Positions 1 to 8,741 are shown, counted from the first letter of the stretch. The stretch: 47,775 bases of DNA from an uncultured Turicimonas sp. (GCA_947854175.1 CANTYJ010000023.1:1-47775); one strand, 5' to 3'. Made by a program: numbers and translations. The notes: generated by a model not told the origin, from the letters alone.

Positions 1-624
1 ATGGCTCGTTATACCGGACCTAAAGAAAAGCTCGCACGCCGTGAAGGCTGCGACTTGAACTTGAAGAGCGCAAGACGTTCTTTCAGTTCTAAATGCAAAT
101 CCGAAGAAGCTCCCGGTCAGCACGGTCGCACTTCCGGTGCAAGACTCTCTGACTATGGTCAGCAGCTTCGTGAAAAGCAAAAAGTAAAACGTATGTACGG
201 CGTTCTTGAACGTCAGTTCAGACTTTACTTCGAAAAAGCAACCCGCATGCGTGGTAACGTTGGTGAACAGCTTCTCGGCTTATTAGAATGCCGTCTTGAC
301 AACGTTGTCTACAGAATGGGCTTTGGTTGCACACGTGCAGAAGCTCGCCAGTTGGTAAGCCACTGCGCAGTTACAGTTAACGGCAAGAAGGTAAATATTC
401 CTTCTTACCAAGTTCGTGCCGGCGATGTTATCGCTATCCGCGAAAAAGCTAAGAACCAGACTCGTATTCAGGAAAGCATCAAGTTGGCTGAATCCAACGG
501 TTTCCCTGATTGGCTCACTGTTGATGTTAAAAAGCTCGAAGGAACATTCAAGAATGTTCCGGCTCGTGACGAAATCGCTCACGACGTCAACGAATCTCTG
601 ATTGTTGAGTTCTACTCTCGCTAA
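1..624 (+). CDS. rpsD: 30S ribosomal protein S4
   Basis: Primary 16S rRNA-binding protein of the small ribosomal subunit; in many bacteria it also represses its own operon. The 207-residue product has the usual bacterial S4 length and starts [16 protein letters not shown]. The N-terminal domain (about 1-95) is followed by an S4 RNA-binding fold (about 96-160, around [13 protein letters not shown] and [13 protein letters not shown]), and it ends in the typical VEFYSR. The ATG is at the first base of the window, so its ribosome binding site and the genes before it are not visible. It is followed by rpoA and rplQ, the usual end of the alpha operon. Assignment is essentially certain. Confidence 0.98.
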   Translation: MARYTGPKEKLARREGCDLNLKSARRSFSSKCKSEEAPGQHGRTSGARLSDYGQQLREKQKVKRMYGVLERQFRLYFEKATRMRGNVGEQLLGLLECRLDNVVYRMGFGCTRAEARQLVSHCAVTVNGKKVNIPSYQVRAGDVIAIREKAKNQTRIQESIKLAESNGFPDWLTVDVKKLEGTFKNVPARDEIAHDVNESLIVEFYSR

Positions 625-634
625 ACTTAAGCTA

Positions 635-705
635 GACGGTGTAGTGCGCCGTCTTCTTCAACTTACGATCCGGTCTTTAGAGGCCCGGATCGTTAAGTCA
701 TTTTT
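635..705 (+). terminator. Two hairpins between rpsD and rpoA
   Basis: Two stem-loops follow rpsD. The first pairs 635-641 (GACGGTG) with 647-653 (CGCCGTC) and is followed by TTCTTC. The second pairs 661-673 with 685-698 (ACTTACGATCCGG against CCGGATCGTTAAGT, one bulged base) and is followed by CATTTTT. They look like terminators or attenuators that would lower read-through into rpoA. An mRNA-processing or autoregulatory role is an alternative. Confidence 0.5.
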
Positions 706-772
706 AAAGCCTCTATTTTCCTGGCAGCCTTATCGGTGTAACGAGCCGAGGGTATTGTAAAAAAGGATAAAC

Positions 773-1804
773 ATGTCGATTAATAATCTTTTAAAACCAC
801 GCAGCATTGAAGTTGAAACAGCTGAAGGTAATCCGTACTCTGCAACCGTCACAATGGAACCGTTTGAAACCGGTTATGCACATACTTTAGGTAATGCATT
901 ACGCCGCGTTTTATTAAGTTCAATGATTGGCTATGCTCCGACAGAAGCTCAAATTGCCGGTGTAGTTCATGAATACAGCCAGATTGACGGCGTTAAAGAA
1001 GACGTTGTAGATATTCTTCTTAACGTTAAAGGCGTTATATTCAAACTCGAAAACCGTGATGAAGTTACTGTCACATTACGCAAAGAAGGTAATGGCGTCG
1101 TTACAGCAGCAGACTTCGATCTTCCTCATGACTGCCAAGTTTTGAATCCTGATCATGTCATCGCTAACCTTTCCGGTGGCAAACTCGACATGCAGATTAA
1201 GGTTGAAAAAGGCCGCGGCTACCAGCCCGGAGACATGCGTGCTCTTAAAGATGATTACAGCAAGGCTACCATCGGCAAGATCATTATGGACGCTTCTTTC
1301 TCCCCGGTTCTTCGTGTTTCTTACAAGGTTGAAAACGCCCGTGTTGAACAACGTACAGACTTAGACAAGCTGGTATTGTCTGTTGACACAAACGGCGCCA
1401 TTCTTCCGGAAGAAGCAGTTCGTCAGGCCGCCCATATTCTTCAGGATCAATTGAGTGTATTTGGTGGTATTCAGACACTCGGAATTGAACCGATTCAACC
1501 GATCCCACAACAACCGATCGTTCAGCCGCAGGAAGTTGTTGTTGCCAAACCGCAGCCACCTGTTGATCCGATTCTTCGCCGTCCGGTTGATGATTTGGAA
1601 CTTACAGTCCGTTCTGCTAATTGCCTTAAGGCTGAAAATATTTACTACATCGGTGACCTTATTCAGCGTACTGAAAATGAACTTCTCAAGACACCGAACT
1701 TGGGTAGAAAATCTCTTAACGAGATCAAGGAAGTTCTCGGTACACATGGTCTGACATTAGGAATGAAGTTAGAAAATTGGCCACCTGTAGGACTTGATTA
1801 CTAA
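773..1804 (+). CDS. rpoA: DNA-directed RNA polymerase alpha subunit
   Basis: Scaffold subunit of RNA polymerase. The N-terminal domain (about 1-235) holds the dimerisation motif [15 protein letters not shown]. The C-terminal domain (about 275-335) contacts UP elements and activators and carries the helix-hairpin-helix stretch [16 protein letters not shown]. The product is 343 residues, somewhat longer than the roughly 325-330 usual in betaproteobacteria. The extra length sits in a Pro/Gln-rich linker (about 240-270). AAAAAGGA lies just before the ATG. It stands between rpsD and rplQ as in other proteobacteria. Confidence 0.98.
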   Translation: MSINNLLKPRSIEVETAEGNPYSATVTMEPFETGYAHTLGNALRRVLLSSMIGYAPTEAQIAGVVHEYSQIDGVKEDVVDILLNVKGVIFKLENRDEVTVTLRKEGNGVVTAADFDLPHDCQVLNPDHVIANLSGGKLDMQIKVEKGRGYQPGDMRALKDDYSKATIGKIIMDASFSPVLRVSYKVENARVEQRTDLDKLVLSVDTNGAILPEEAVRQAAHILQDQLSVFGGIQTLGIEPIQPIPQQPIVQPQEVVVAKPQPPVDPILRRPVDDLELTVRSANCLKAENIYYIGDLIQRTENELLKTPNLGRKSLNEIKEVLGTHGLTLGMKLENWPPVGLDY

Positions 1805-1953
1805 TTTTTGTAGTACTTGTAGTTTTTTATTTGAGATTTTTTCGGAGGCTGTGTAAAATCGCGGTCTTCAAACCCGCCCGCCTGGAATGGATAGAAGAGA
1901 CGGGAGATGCCTAAGAGGCACCCTAACTAAGAATTTTTTTAAGGATATTTAAA
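1805..1953 (+). other. Long rpoA-rplQ spacer, possibly a structured RNA leader
   Basis: The 149-base gap is long for an alpha operon. It holds several short complementary GC-rich blocks, such as GCGG/CCGC around 1872-1890, CCCG at 1879-1882 against CGGG near 1900, and TGCC/GGCA around 1908-1920. An A/T run and AAGGA before rplQ follow. A structured leader is possible. No known riboswitch was recognised. Confidence 0.3.
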
Positions 1954-2364
1954 ATGCGTCATAAACTTGGTCTCCGCAAACTGAACCGTACATCTGCCCA
2001 CCGTTTGGCAATGCTCCGCAACATGACTAACTCTCTTCTCCGTCATGAAGCCATCAAAACAACATTGCCGAAAGCTAAAGAACTCCGTCGCGTTGTAGAA
2101 CCGATGATTACTTTGGCTAAGGAAGCGACAGTTGCTAACAGACGTATCGCTTTCAACAGACTCCGTGATCGTGAAATGGTTGTAAAACTCTTCAACGAAA
2201 TCGGACCTATGTTCAAAGATAGAAACGGCGGTTACACTCGTATTCTTAAGATGGGCTATCGTGTAGGCGATAATGCTCCTATGGCTTATGTTGAACTCGT
2301 TCAGAAGACTGCGGATCACAAGCCTGCAGCAGAAGAACAGAAAGAAGAAACTAAAGCTGAATAA
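1954..2364 (+). CDS. rplQ: 50S ribosomal protein L17
   Basis: Large-subunit protein near the peptide exit tunnel. The 136-residue product starts [17 protein letters not shown] and contains the L17 block [16 protein letters not shown], then [21 protein letters not shown] near the end of the fold. The C-terminal 15 or so residues are a low-complexity Glu/Lys/Ala tail. The ATG is preceded by AAGGATATTTAAA. It is the last gene of the alpha operon and is closed by a strong terminator. Confidence 0.98.
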   Translation: MRHKLGLRKLNRTSAHRLAMLRNMTNSLLRHEAIKTTLPKAKELRRVVEPMITLAKEATVANRRIAFNRLRDREMVVKLFNEIGPMFKDRNGGYTRILKMGYRVGDNAPMAYVELVQKTADHKPAAEEQKEETKAE

Positions 2365-2382
2365 GTTTTAGGCAACTTTTTT

Positions 2383-2420
2383 AAATGACCAAGTCCGCGT
2401 ACAGCGGACTTTGTCATTTT
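2383..2420 (+). terminator. Terminator of the alpha operon
   Basis: Long hairpin: AAATGAC (2383-2389) and AAGTCCGC (2391-2398) pair with GCGGACTT (2404-2411) and GTCATTT (2413-2419), closing on a GTACA loop. It lies directly after rplQ. The T tail is short and merges with the ribosome binding site of the next gene. Confidence 0.75.
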
Positions 2421-2431
2421 GAAGGAAAAGA

Positions 2432-2851
2432 ATGGCTATTAAAGAAGAAGGTTTGGAATCAATTCGTCTGGATAAATGGTTGTGGGCCGCGCGCTTTTTC
2501 AAGACCAGGACGTTATCGCAAGATAATATTGAATTAGGTAGAGTGCGTGTCAATGATCTGAGAGTTAAACCGAGCAAAGAAATAAAAGTCGGTGATAAGG
2601 TTGAGGTGTTTAGGGGCAATGAGAGATTTATCGTAATTGTAAAAGAACTATCTTCTAAAAGAGGTCCAGCCTCAGTTGCCGCTCAACTTTACGATGAAAC
2701 TATTGAAAGTCTTCGGGCAAGAGAACGTATTAAAGAAACCATGAAACTTATTCCAGTGCCAGGAGCTGATCACAAAGGCAGGCCAACCAAGAGAGAGGGT
2801 AGAAAACTTCGTGAATTCAAGCATAATTTTGATCCCACTCATGATCTTTAG
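2432..2851 (+). CDS. hslR: Hsp15-type S4-domain RNA-binding protein
   Basis: Small heat-shock-type protein that, in characterised relatives, binds stalled 50S subunits carrying nascent chains and helps recycle them. The 139-residue product has the S4 RNA-binding fold at about 10-70 (RLDKWLWAARFFKTRTLSQ, then VNDLRVKPSKEIKVGD). A basic tail (HKGRPTKREGRKLREFKHNF) follows, as in the family. AAGGAAAAGA precedes the ATG. The last 19 codons plus the spacer after the stop are duplicated in diverged form at 4344-4585. Confidence 0.92.
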   Translation: MAIKEEGLESIRLDKWLWAARFFKTRTLSQDNIELGRVRVNDLRVKPSKEIKVGDKVEVFRGNERFIVIVKELSSKRGPASVAAQLYDETIESLRARERIKETMKLIPVPGADHKGRPTKREGRKLREFKHNFDPTHDL

Positions 2852-3027
2852 TGTTCCTTTTTCCTTTGGCTTAGCTATTTAGGTAAATAGCTATCTCGCT
2901 GATTATGAGCAATATTAACTAAAAAAGATATTTTTGTAGTTAAAAAGAAAGGGACCAATATCAGTATTCACTGAATGGGATAAAAATTAGAAATAGACTA
3001 CGAGAATTTGCCTACGTCCAAGTACAG
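2792..3027 (+). repeat. Diverged direct repeat, copy A (hslR 3' end and spacer)
   Basis: This stretch covers the last 19 codons of hslR and about 175 bases of spacer. It aligns along its whole length with 4344-4585. Shared landmarks are TTCAAGC.TAATTTTGAT, the ACTCATGAT..TTTAG stop context, TGAATGGGATA/CGAATGGGATA and ACGAGAATTTGCCTA. By eye identity is roughly 75-80%, with small indels. The two copies bracket the broken ATPase gene. Confidence 0.85.
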
Positions 3028-3060
3028 TATAAGTATAGGGATGCGAGGTAGGCTACCAGT

Positions 3061-4220
3061 TTGAAAAAACTTATCTCAGATTTGATTAGGCGAGAAATTG
3101 AAGAAAGCGTTTCTAACTCAACACCTCCTAAAGCTGCTGTCGTCCTAGGTCCCAGACAAGTCGGAAAATCAACATTGTTTAAACAAATACAGGGACCTGA
3201 AGCAAGCTGGTTTGATGGTGATTTTCCTTCTCATGTAAGAGTTTTAGAAAATGCCTACAAGGCAGGAGATTTAGAGACAGTATTGAAAAGTGCTCCAGCA
3301 TTAGTTATAGACGAAGCTCAGAAAATTCCAAATATTGGAGCAATTCTCAACATACTGATTGATGCAAATGAAAGCACAAAAATTTACGTGACAGGCTCTT
3401 CTTCTTTGAAATTGGCTGGAGGCATAAAAGAATCTGCTTTGGGCCGTCTTGTGATTGATAACTTGTGGCCTTTCTCATTGAAAGAACTTACTTCTGTCAA
3501 AGGCCGATGGGATGTGGATGATTCGATAGAGACCCGAGTTATTTATGGAATGTATCCTGAAGCTATTTTTTTTCGATGCTCCTTCTGATTACTTGTGCCG
3601 ATATGTTAATGATCTACTTTTTAAAGATATCTTTATGTTGTCGGGAATAAGAAACAGTTACGGATTCCGCAATCTCGTATATTTTTTGGCAACAAATGTG
3701 GGACAAGAGATAAATCTTGATTCCTTGCAAGAGAAGTTTCTTTAAATCGAAGAACCGTAAGCGACTATCTAGATTTATTGGAGCAATGTTTTGTAATAAA
3801 AGTATGTCCGTCATATTCTTCAAGGCTGGATATCGAATTGAAAAAAGGAAAAAAATCTACTTTATAGATACTGGTGTACGGAATGCATTGCTTAGCGATT
3901 TTTCTCCTTTATCTTCAAGATCGGATGCTGGTGCTTTATGGGAGAACTTCTTTTATATGGAACGTATGAAGTTCAATTCTTATGCGAGGAATCACAAACA
4001 TCTATATTTTTGGAGAACGAGACAAGTGGGAACTCAATCTTCGAAGGAGGTTGATTTTGTTGAGGTTAAAAATCGGCTGCCTTCTTATGGATATGAATGC
4101 AAGCTCTCCACCAAAGCAGATAGCAAAGGAAAAATTAAGTTCTTGAATAGCTATCCTAAGTCAGAATTTGAAATAGTTACACCAGAAAATATGATCGATG
4201 TTGTGTGGGAAGACCGTTAA
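3061..4220 (+). pseudogene. Broken DUF4143-type AAA ATPase gene
   Basis: Remnant of an ATPase of the family with an N-terminal AAA domain and a C-terminal DUF4143 domain; these proteins are common in gut bacteria and their function is poorly defined. Visible parts are Walker A (GPRQVGKST), Walker B-like ALVIDEAQKIP, a sensor-like YVTGSSS, the DIFMLSGIRNSYGFR block, FIDTGVRNALL and a nuclease-like tail EVDFVEVKN. The frame breaks three times at short runs. An extra T in the T8 at 3566-3573 shifts frame 1 to 2. A missing T at 3737-3739 shifts back to frame 1. A missing A in the A7 at 3849-3855 shifts to frame 3. Repairing these gives one continuous protein of about 386 residues. The start is TTG at 3061 with weak GAGG upstream. 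Sequencing error at homopolymers is the alternative to real decay. Confidence 0.85.
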
Positions 4221-4343
4221 CGGAGCCGCTTTCTTCTTCCTGTTTTGTAAACGAAGAAGATTTCTTCCAATTCGCTAATAGCCGTAGCTTTATAATGTTC
4301 TCATGGAGCTTCGTTCTTGCACTTAAAGTGAACTTTCGGACAC
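4221..4343. other. Spacer after the ATPase remnant
   Basis: No gene, tRNA or insertion-sequence end was seen here. The stretch separates the ATPase remnant from repeat copy B. Sequence similar to hslR begins only at about 4344, so the rest of that second hslR is missing. Confidence 0.5.
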
Positions 4344-4585
4344 AGAGAAGGCCGAGAATTTCGTGAGTTCAAGCGTAATTTTGATTTCACTCATGATTTT
4401 TAGTATTCTCCTTTTCTATTGGCATAACTACTTAGGCAAACAGCTATATCGTTAACTATGAGTAATATTGACTCAAAAGAAAGCTATTTTTAAAGTTGAA
4501 AGAGAGTTGAGTCAAAAATCAGTACCCATCGAATGGGATAGTGATGAGAAATAGATTACGAGAATTTGCCTATGCCCAAGTTCAG
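4344..4585 (+). repeat. Diverged direct repeat, copy B (hslR tail remnant and spacer)
   Basis: The first part still encodes an hslR-like tail in frame (REGREFREFKRNFDFTHDF, then stop), against REGRKLREFKHNFDPTHDL in the intact gene. The rest matches the spacer after hslR and runs about 14 bases into the start of the Crp/Fnr-like gene. Because the protein-level sequence is kept, copy B looks like the end of a second, diverged hslR allele rather than a random decaying duplicate. Confidence 0.85.
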
Positions 4586-5414
4586 CCAGAGTTGGTATGC
4601 GTCAATTGTTCAAGGAAAAAATTTAACAAATAATCCCAATGCGATTTTCTCCAAAGTTCCGGTAATGCCTTGGCTCCACCACAGACTTCATCCAACTCTG
4701 GTAAGAATTTTTCTTCAATTGGGAATTCAGCGTAAGTTAAATGAAGGCGAAAGAATTTTTAATCAAAATGAAAAAATTGATCAACTCGTTCTGTGTTTAA
4801 AAGGTATCACGGCACGTGCTATTGGACCGGGAAATGAATGTTCCTCGGCTTTTGCAATTTCAACACCCGGCCATTTGGCCGCGGGTAATTTAAACTTCTT
4901 TTCAGGCCGGCCGGCTGCCGGACATTACTTTGCATTAACAAATGCCGAGATTGTTTGTGTGCCGAGGAGCATTCTTCTGAATTTAGCAAAGCAAGACCGC
5001 AACATTAATGAATTACTTCAGATTCAATTGGAATTAGCGAGCCTTTCTGACCGAGTGGGTTTTATCTGTCTTTCGTTATTGAGCACAGAGGATAAACTGA
5101 AAGCTTTATGCTCAACATGGAGCCTTAACTATGGCGAAATGGTCAAAGATGAAAGACAAAAGAAATGGATTAAGATGCCGGTTCCGTTAACACGGAAGAT
5201 TCAAAGCAGAATAACGAACTGCTCTTCAGTTTGGCTCGATAAAGTGCTTCATAACTGGATCAAAAAAGGACAATGGAAGCGGGATAAGGAATTCGTGTAT
5301 GTTGCACCGGAATTATTAGAGCCGTTTTACCATTGGTTAATTGCGTGTATGGATGAAGCTGACTCCTTTAACTATCCCAAGACGCTCAGTGAACAGATTC
5401 TAGAGTCAGCCTAA
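4572..5414 (+). CDS. Crp/Fnr-like transcriptional regulator
   Basis: The 280-residue product has a cyclic-nucleotide-binding-like beta-roll at about 45-135 (LNEGERIFNQNEKIDQLVL, CLKGITARAIGPG, PGHLAAGNLNFFSGRP) and a winged-helix-like C-terminal part (about 175-245, LTRKIQSRITNCSSVWLDKVL). No Cys cluster for an Fnr-type Fe-S centre is evident at the N terminus. The ligand is unknown. The start is uncertain: ATG at 4572 is chosen over an in-frame TTG at 4566, and neither has a clear ribosome binding site. The start lies inside repeat copy B. The gene faces the porin-flavoprotein-cytochrome operon, which it might control; that link is inference from position. Confidence 0.7.
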   Translation: MPKFSQSWYASIVQGKNLTNNPNAIFSKVPVMPWLHHRLHPTLVRIFLQLGIQRKLNEGERIFNQNEKIDQLVLCLKGITARAIGPGNECSSAFAISTPGHLAAGNLNFFSGRPAAGHYFALTNAEIVCVPRSILLNLAKQDRNINELLQIQLELASLSDRVGFICLSLLSTEDKLKALCSTWSLNYGEMVKDERQKKWIKMPVPLTRKIQSRITNCSSVWLDKVLHNWIKKGQWKRDKEFVYVAPELLEPFYHWLIACMDEADSFNYPKTLSEQILESA

Positions 5415-5415
5415 T

Positions 5416-5449
5416 TGTTAAAAAGGTTAGACCAATTTTATTTAACCTT
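5416..5449 (-). terminator. Terminator of the porin-flavoprotein-cytochrome operon
   Basis: On the minus strand AAGGTTA pairs with TAACCTT (plus-strand arms 5443-5449 and 5423-5429, 13-base loop), followed by TTTTTAACAATT. The stem overlaps the stop codon of the cytochrome gene. Confidence 0.65.
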
Positions 5450-5797
5450 GAAGCCGAATTTATGGCACTGGGCACAGTAATCTTCAGGCGGTTCATGCTG
5501 CAGATGGCAGTTGATGCAATCTCCATTGTGCGGTGCTTTATGGGGATTGGCTCCCGGTAAATCCTTGGTCTTTTCAGCTAAGACTTCTTTGTTGTGGCAT
5601 TGAGTGCAGGTTGCATCATCAGGGAACTTTGGATTTTGTAAGTCCTTACCATGACAGGCCTGGCACGGAACTCCCTTGGCAACGTGTCTGTCGGCCCCCA
5701 TCTTTGTGTCGGCCGCATAACCCGGCTGCATTGCAGCTACTGAAAAAGAGCAGACCAGTGCTGTCAATAAGTACGAAATGGCTTTTTTAATATTCAT
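5438..5797 (-). CDS. Periplasmic tetraheme cytochrome c
   Basis: Small electron carrier predicted to deliver electrons to the neighbouring flavoprotein. The 119-residue product has a Sec signal peptide (about 1-29, cut near YAA-DT) and four CxxCH heme sites: C45/C48/H49, C64/C67/H68, C94/C97/H98 and C108/C111/H112. Size and spacing resemble the tetraheme domain that is fused to the flavin domain in flavocytochrome c fumarate reductases; here it is a separate protein. The ATG is preceded by GGAGC. It is the last gene of the operon, 52 bases after the flavoprotein gene. A second cytochrome of the same type is encoded at 28759-29088. Confidence 0.9.
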   Translation of the reverse strand: MNIKKAISYLLTALVCSFSVAAMQPGYAADTKMGADRHVAKGVPCQACHGKDLQNPKFPDDATCTQCHNKEVLAEKTKDLPGANPHKAPHNGDCINCHLQHEPPEDYCAQCHKFGFKVK

Positions 5798-5849
5798 AAT
5801 TATTCTGCTCCGTTCCGAAGCGCCCTTGCGGGCACTTCCGCGTTAAAAA

Positions 5850-7379
5850 TTATTTGCAACCGCCCCAACCGTTGGCTGTACGGGCTGCGATACGGCCGAA
5901 GATAATGCAGTCAGCAACAGCAACAGTCCCTAAACGGACCATGCCGTGGACACCTCCGGTGGCCTCACCGGCAGCATACAAACCGTCAATCGGTTGACCT
6001 TTAACGTTAAGAACCTGGGCTTTTTCATTGATTTCAAGACCGCCCATGGTGTGGTGGACACGCGGCCAGAGTCTGATGGCGTAGAAAGGACCCTTAACAT
6101 TAGGAACACCGTCATCGAAGAACATGCAATCGAATTCCGGATCTTTCTTGGCTTTCATGTAACCGTTGAATTTTTCATTTTCTTTTTCAAGGGTTGCATA
6201 GTCGAGCTTGTAGAACTCAGCTAAAGATTTCAGGTCATCAAACTTGCGGATAACACCGTTTTTCATAGCTGCTTCAAACTGTTCCTGCTTCATGTTCTTA
6301 CCAACGACCTTGCTCATGAAATTCTGTTCGTTGGTATAGATGATGGCAGGAGCACCGATAGCGACGATAGCGTCAGCACGAACTTTACGGTTACCGGTTT
6401 CTTTAATGAAACGCTTGCTTGTCTTGGGGTTGATCATCGGACCATAACCGACCATGGATTCAACGGCTAAAGGAGCCAGACCGAAACCGGATTCGTCAGG
6501 AGAGGTCCATGGGCCGAGCTGAATCCAGTCCATATGAATCGTGTTGGCACCAATCTGTTGGGCTTCCTGAATCATTTCACCGGTAGCGCCAGGATGGTTA
6601 GTTGAAGTAAATGCGCTGGTCAAACGAGGATCGTGGCTGGTACGCATCTGAACGTTCTGGCTAAATCCGCCGGAAGCAATGAGGACACCTTTGGTAGCAC
6701 GGATATAGACAACTTTGCCGCTCTGAGGACGGTTGAAGCGGTGATTGATTCTGGCTTTAACACCGACGACACAACCCTTGTCATTGACGATGAGGTCATC
6801 GACGATGGTGCGCAGCTGAATCTTGATACCGAATTCTTTGCATTTGGCAAGCATCGGGTTGATGAAGCCGGAGCCGTTGTTTTCCATAACAGCATGGCTA
6901 CGTGGAACGGAGTGGCCACCGTGGTAAGTAACGGCTTTGAATTTAACACCGATTTCATCACGCAACCATTTGTAGTTGGAGACGGATTCGTCGGCAATTC
7001 TTCTGGCCAGGTTAGCGTGGGCGATACCGCCGCCGGCTTTAAGAATGTCGGAGTAGAGGAGGTCGGCGTTGTCTTTAATTTTGGCTTTTTCCTGCATATC
7101 AGTACCGGCAGCTGCGATAGCACCGCCGTTGATGATGGAGTTGCCGCCCGGGGACGGCATTTTGTCGACAACGAGGATATCTTTCATCCCAAGATAATGG
7201 CTTTCAAGAGCTGCACCGAGACCGGCAAAACCGGTTCCGATAACGAGCATAGAGCAGGTCTCATCCCATTTAATGTCTTTAGGGGAAACTTCTGCATGAG
7301 CTGTTCCTAACGTTGCAAGCGTGAAAGATGCCAGGAAAGACTTACTGAGAAAATTGCGGCGAGTAAATTCAAGTTTCAT
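5850..7379 (-). CDS. Tat-exported FAD flavoprotein, fumarate reductase type (A)
   Basis: Predicted periplasmic reductase for fumarate or another 2-enoate. The 509-residue product has a Tat signal (RRNFLSKSF, ending near AHA-E at about 29), an FAD-binding motif IGTGFAGLG at about 47-55, and GGNS at about 78-81. The C-terminal signature HHTMGG followed by GGVHGMVRLG matches the catalytic His and Arg regions of FccA, and GNRKVRAD may hold the Arg proton donor. The start at 7379 is chosen because GAGGAAAAAAC precedes it and it opens directly on the Tat signal; an upstream in-frame start would add 21 implausible residues. Genes on either side encode a porin and a tetraheme cytochrome, so uptake, electron delivery and reduction appear co-expressed. 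The substrate is not known. Confidence 0.88.
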   Translation of the reverse strand: MKLEFTRRNFLSKSFLASFTLATLGTAHAEVSPKDIKWDETCSMLVIGTGFAGLGAALESHYLGMKDILVVDKMPSPGGNSIINGGAIAAAGTDMQEKAKIKDNADLLYSDILKAGGGIAHANLARRIADESVSNYKWLRDEIGVKFKAVTYHGGHSVPRSHAVMENNGSGFINPMLAKCKEFGIKIQLRTIVDDLIVNDKGCVVGVKARINHRFNRPQSGKVVYIRATKGVLIASGGFSQNVQMRTSHDPRLTSAFTSTNHPGATGEMIQEAQQIGANTIHMDWIQLGPWTSPDESGFGLAPLAVESMVGYGPMINPKTSKRFIKETGNRKVRADAIVAIGAPAIIYTNEQNFMSKVVGKNMKQEQFEAAMKNGVIRKFDDLKSLAEFYKLDYATLEKENEKFNGYMKAKKDPEFDCMFFDDGVPNVKGPFYAIRLWPRVHHTMGGLEINEKAQVLNVKGQPIDGLYAAGEATGGVHGMVRLGTVAVADCIIFGRIAARTANGWGGCK

Positions 7380-7462
7380 GGTTTTTTCCTCATGAATTCG
7401 GCCGGATTGATTCCGTGTAATAGAGACAAAAACGCTTTCCAAAAAAGAAGGCGCTGGAGTAA

Positions 7463-8542
7463 TTAGAATTTATGGACTAAACCTGAACCAATTTGCCAAC
7501 CATTGAAAAGGATGCTGTCTTTTTCTTTCCATTGATGGGTTGCTGCTGAGTATCCGGCAAAACTCCAGATATAAGTTCTTTTTGAAAGAGGATAATCATA
7601 TCCTGCACCCAGAGTCCATTCGAATTGTTCATTGGAGGCGCTTTTCTTATTATTTGATCGGCGGGCTGTGCCATCTGTTCTGCCGAAAATAACTCTGGCT
7701 TGAGCCTTAAAGGTTCCGCCCCAGGCCGGTACTGAAGAACCTAATGCAAAAGCGTGTAAATCAGTGACATTCTCCTGATGAGAATAGACGTAAATGGCAT
7801 AAGGCTTGAATGACTTCAAATCATAACTTCCGCCGATAGTGAAATGATAAGTTGGTTTCTCTCTTGTTCCGGCGGCGGTCTTTAAGCCTTTGTTGTCGAG
7901 TACTTCAAAAATGGCGCTTGCATCGATTGCAGTTCTTGTTAATTTTGCACCCAGGCCGTAATAGTGGTTATTCGAAGACCATTTAGTGCTGTCGTCTCCC
8001 TCGTATTTATTTGAATACATGGCATGGAAAGTCAGACCACTTATGGATGGAGTTGTATAGGCAATGGCATTATCAACACGTCCGAAAGATAGACCGCGTC
8101 CTTTGTTGAAGGCTGAAGAATTGGTTGGAGAGACGCCGAACACGGAGCCTTTAAGAATACCTGTAGACTGGAAGAAACCCAATGTTCCGAGACGACCGAA
8201 AGTTAGTTTGCCGAATGGGCCTGATACATTCAAACTTGATTCGCGGCCATATGCTCTTGTGCCAAGAGCTTTTTCCATATCTCCGGTATCGGCAACCAAG
8301 CCTTGTTCAAGAATGAAGCCAACCGAATATCCGTTGCCGAGATCTTCAACTCCTCTGATACCCCAGCGACTGGCGTAAGAGAAACCTGAACGCATGTCAA
8401 CTACAGTTGAGCTATGTTTTGTTTTAGTGGCCATGACACCAAGGTCAACAGCACCATATAAGGTTACGTTAGGAGTAGCTTCAGCTGTGATAAAAGGAAG
8501 GGCTGCGCCTAAAAGAAAAATGGAAAGTGAGGATTTTTTCAT
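7463..8542 (-). CDS. General Gram-negative porin
   Basis: Outer-membrane beta-barrel channel for small solutes. The 359-residue product has a Sec signal (about 1-23), opens with VTLYGAVDLGV as in betaproteobacterial porins, contains the loop-type RWGIRGVEDLGNGYSVGF block, and ends in Phe (SGLVHKF), the usual outer-membrane insertion signal. It is the first gene of a minus-strand operon with flavoprotein A (83-base gap) and a tetraheme cytochrome. The likely job is to admit the substrate of that reductase; this is inferred from position. No strong ribosome binding site precedes the ATG. Confidence 0.9.
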   Translation of the reverse strand: MKKSSLSIFLLGAALPFITAEATPNVTLYGAVDLGVMATKTKHSSTVVDMRSGFSYASRWGIRGVEDLGNGYSVGFILEQGLVADTGDMEKALGTRAYGRESSLNVSGPFGKLTFGRLGTLGFFQSTGILKGSVFGVSPTNSSAFNKGRGLSFGRVDNAIAYTTPSISGLTFHAMYSNKYEGDDSTKWSSNNHYYGLGAKLTRTAIDASAIFEVLDNKGLKTAAGTREKPTYHFTIGGSYDLKSFKPYAIYVYSHQENVTDLHAFALGSSVPAWGGTFKAQARVIFGRTDGTARRSNNKKSASNEQFEWTLGAGYDYPLSKRTYIWSFAGYSAATHQWKEKDSILFNGWQIGSGLVHKF

Positions 8543-8684
8543 AAGGATTTTCTTGAAAGTTAATGGGAAGGTTATTTTTTTATTGTAAGAAGTTCCCCTT
8601 TTTTATAAAAGGAAAATAGAAGAATAAGAAATTATTAAAAATCAATCCATTATGAACAACAATAATGAAATCCCTGAAGATAAA

Positions 8685-8694
8685 TACCTAGGTA
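8685..8694. promoter_or_regulatory. Palindrome TACCTAGGTA in a divergent promoter region
   Basis: Perfect 10-bp palindrome in the 260-base gap between the porin operon (minus) and the molybdoenzyme operon (plus), 143 bases from one start and 109 from the other. The identical palindrome occurs at 27023-27032 upstream of flavoprotein E. FixJ/NarL-type regulators often bind dyads with TAC...GTA ends, so it is a candidate site for one of the two response regulators encoded here. Confidence 0.5.
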
Positions 8695-8741
8695 ATTAGG
8701 ATGAGAAATTAAGGGTTTTCACAAAGATCTATAGCTAATTA

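Noticed and set aside
1850-1935. Possible selenocysteine tRNA, from CTTCAAA in a loop flanked by GCGG/CCGC
   Set aside because: No T arm (GTTCGA-type) sequence, no long acceptor stem and no closing pairs could be found.
2792-4585. Insertion sequence or transposon carrying the ATPase gene
   Set aside because: No transposase, no terminal inverted repeats and no short target duplication; the flanking repeats are long, diverged gene sequence.
6620-7310. Long alternative frames inside flavoprotein A (183 and 225 codons)
   Set aside because: They overlap a well-supported gene, lack signal or domain features and match no expected gene order.
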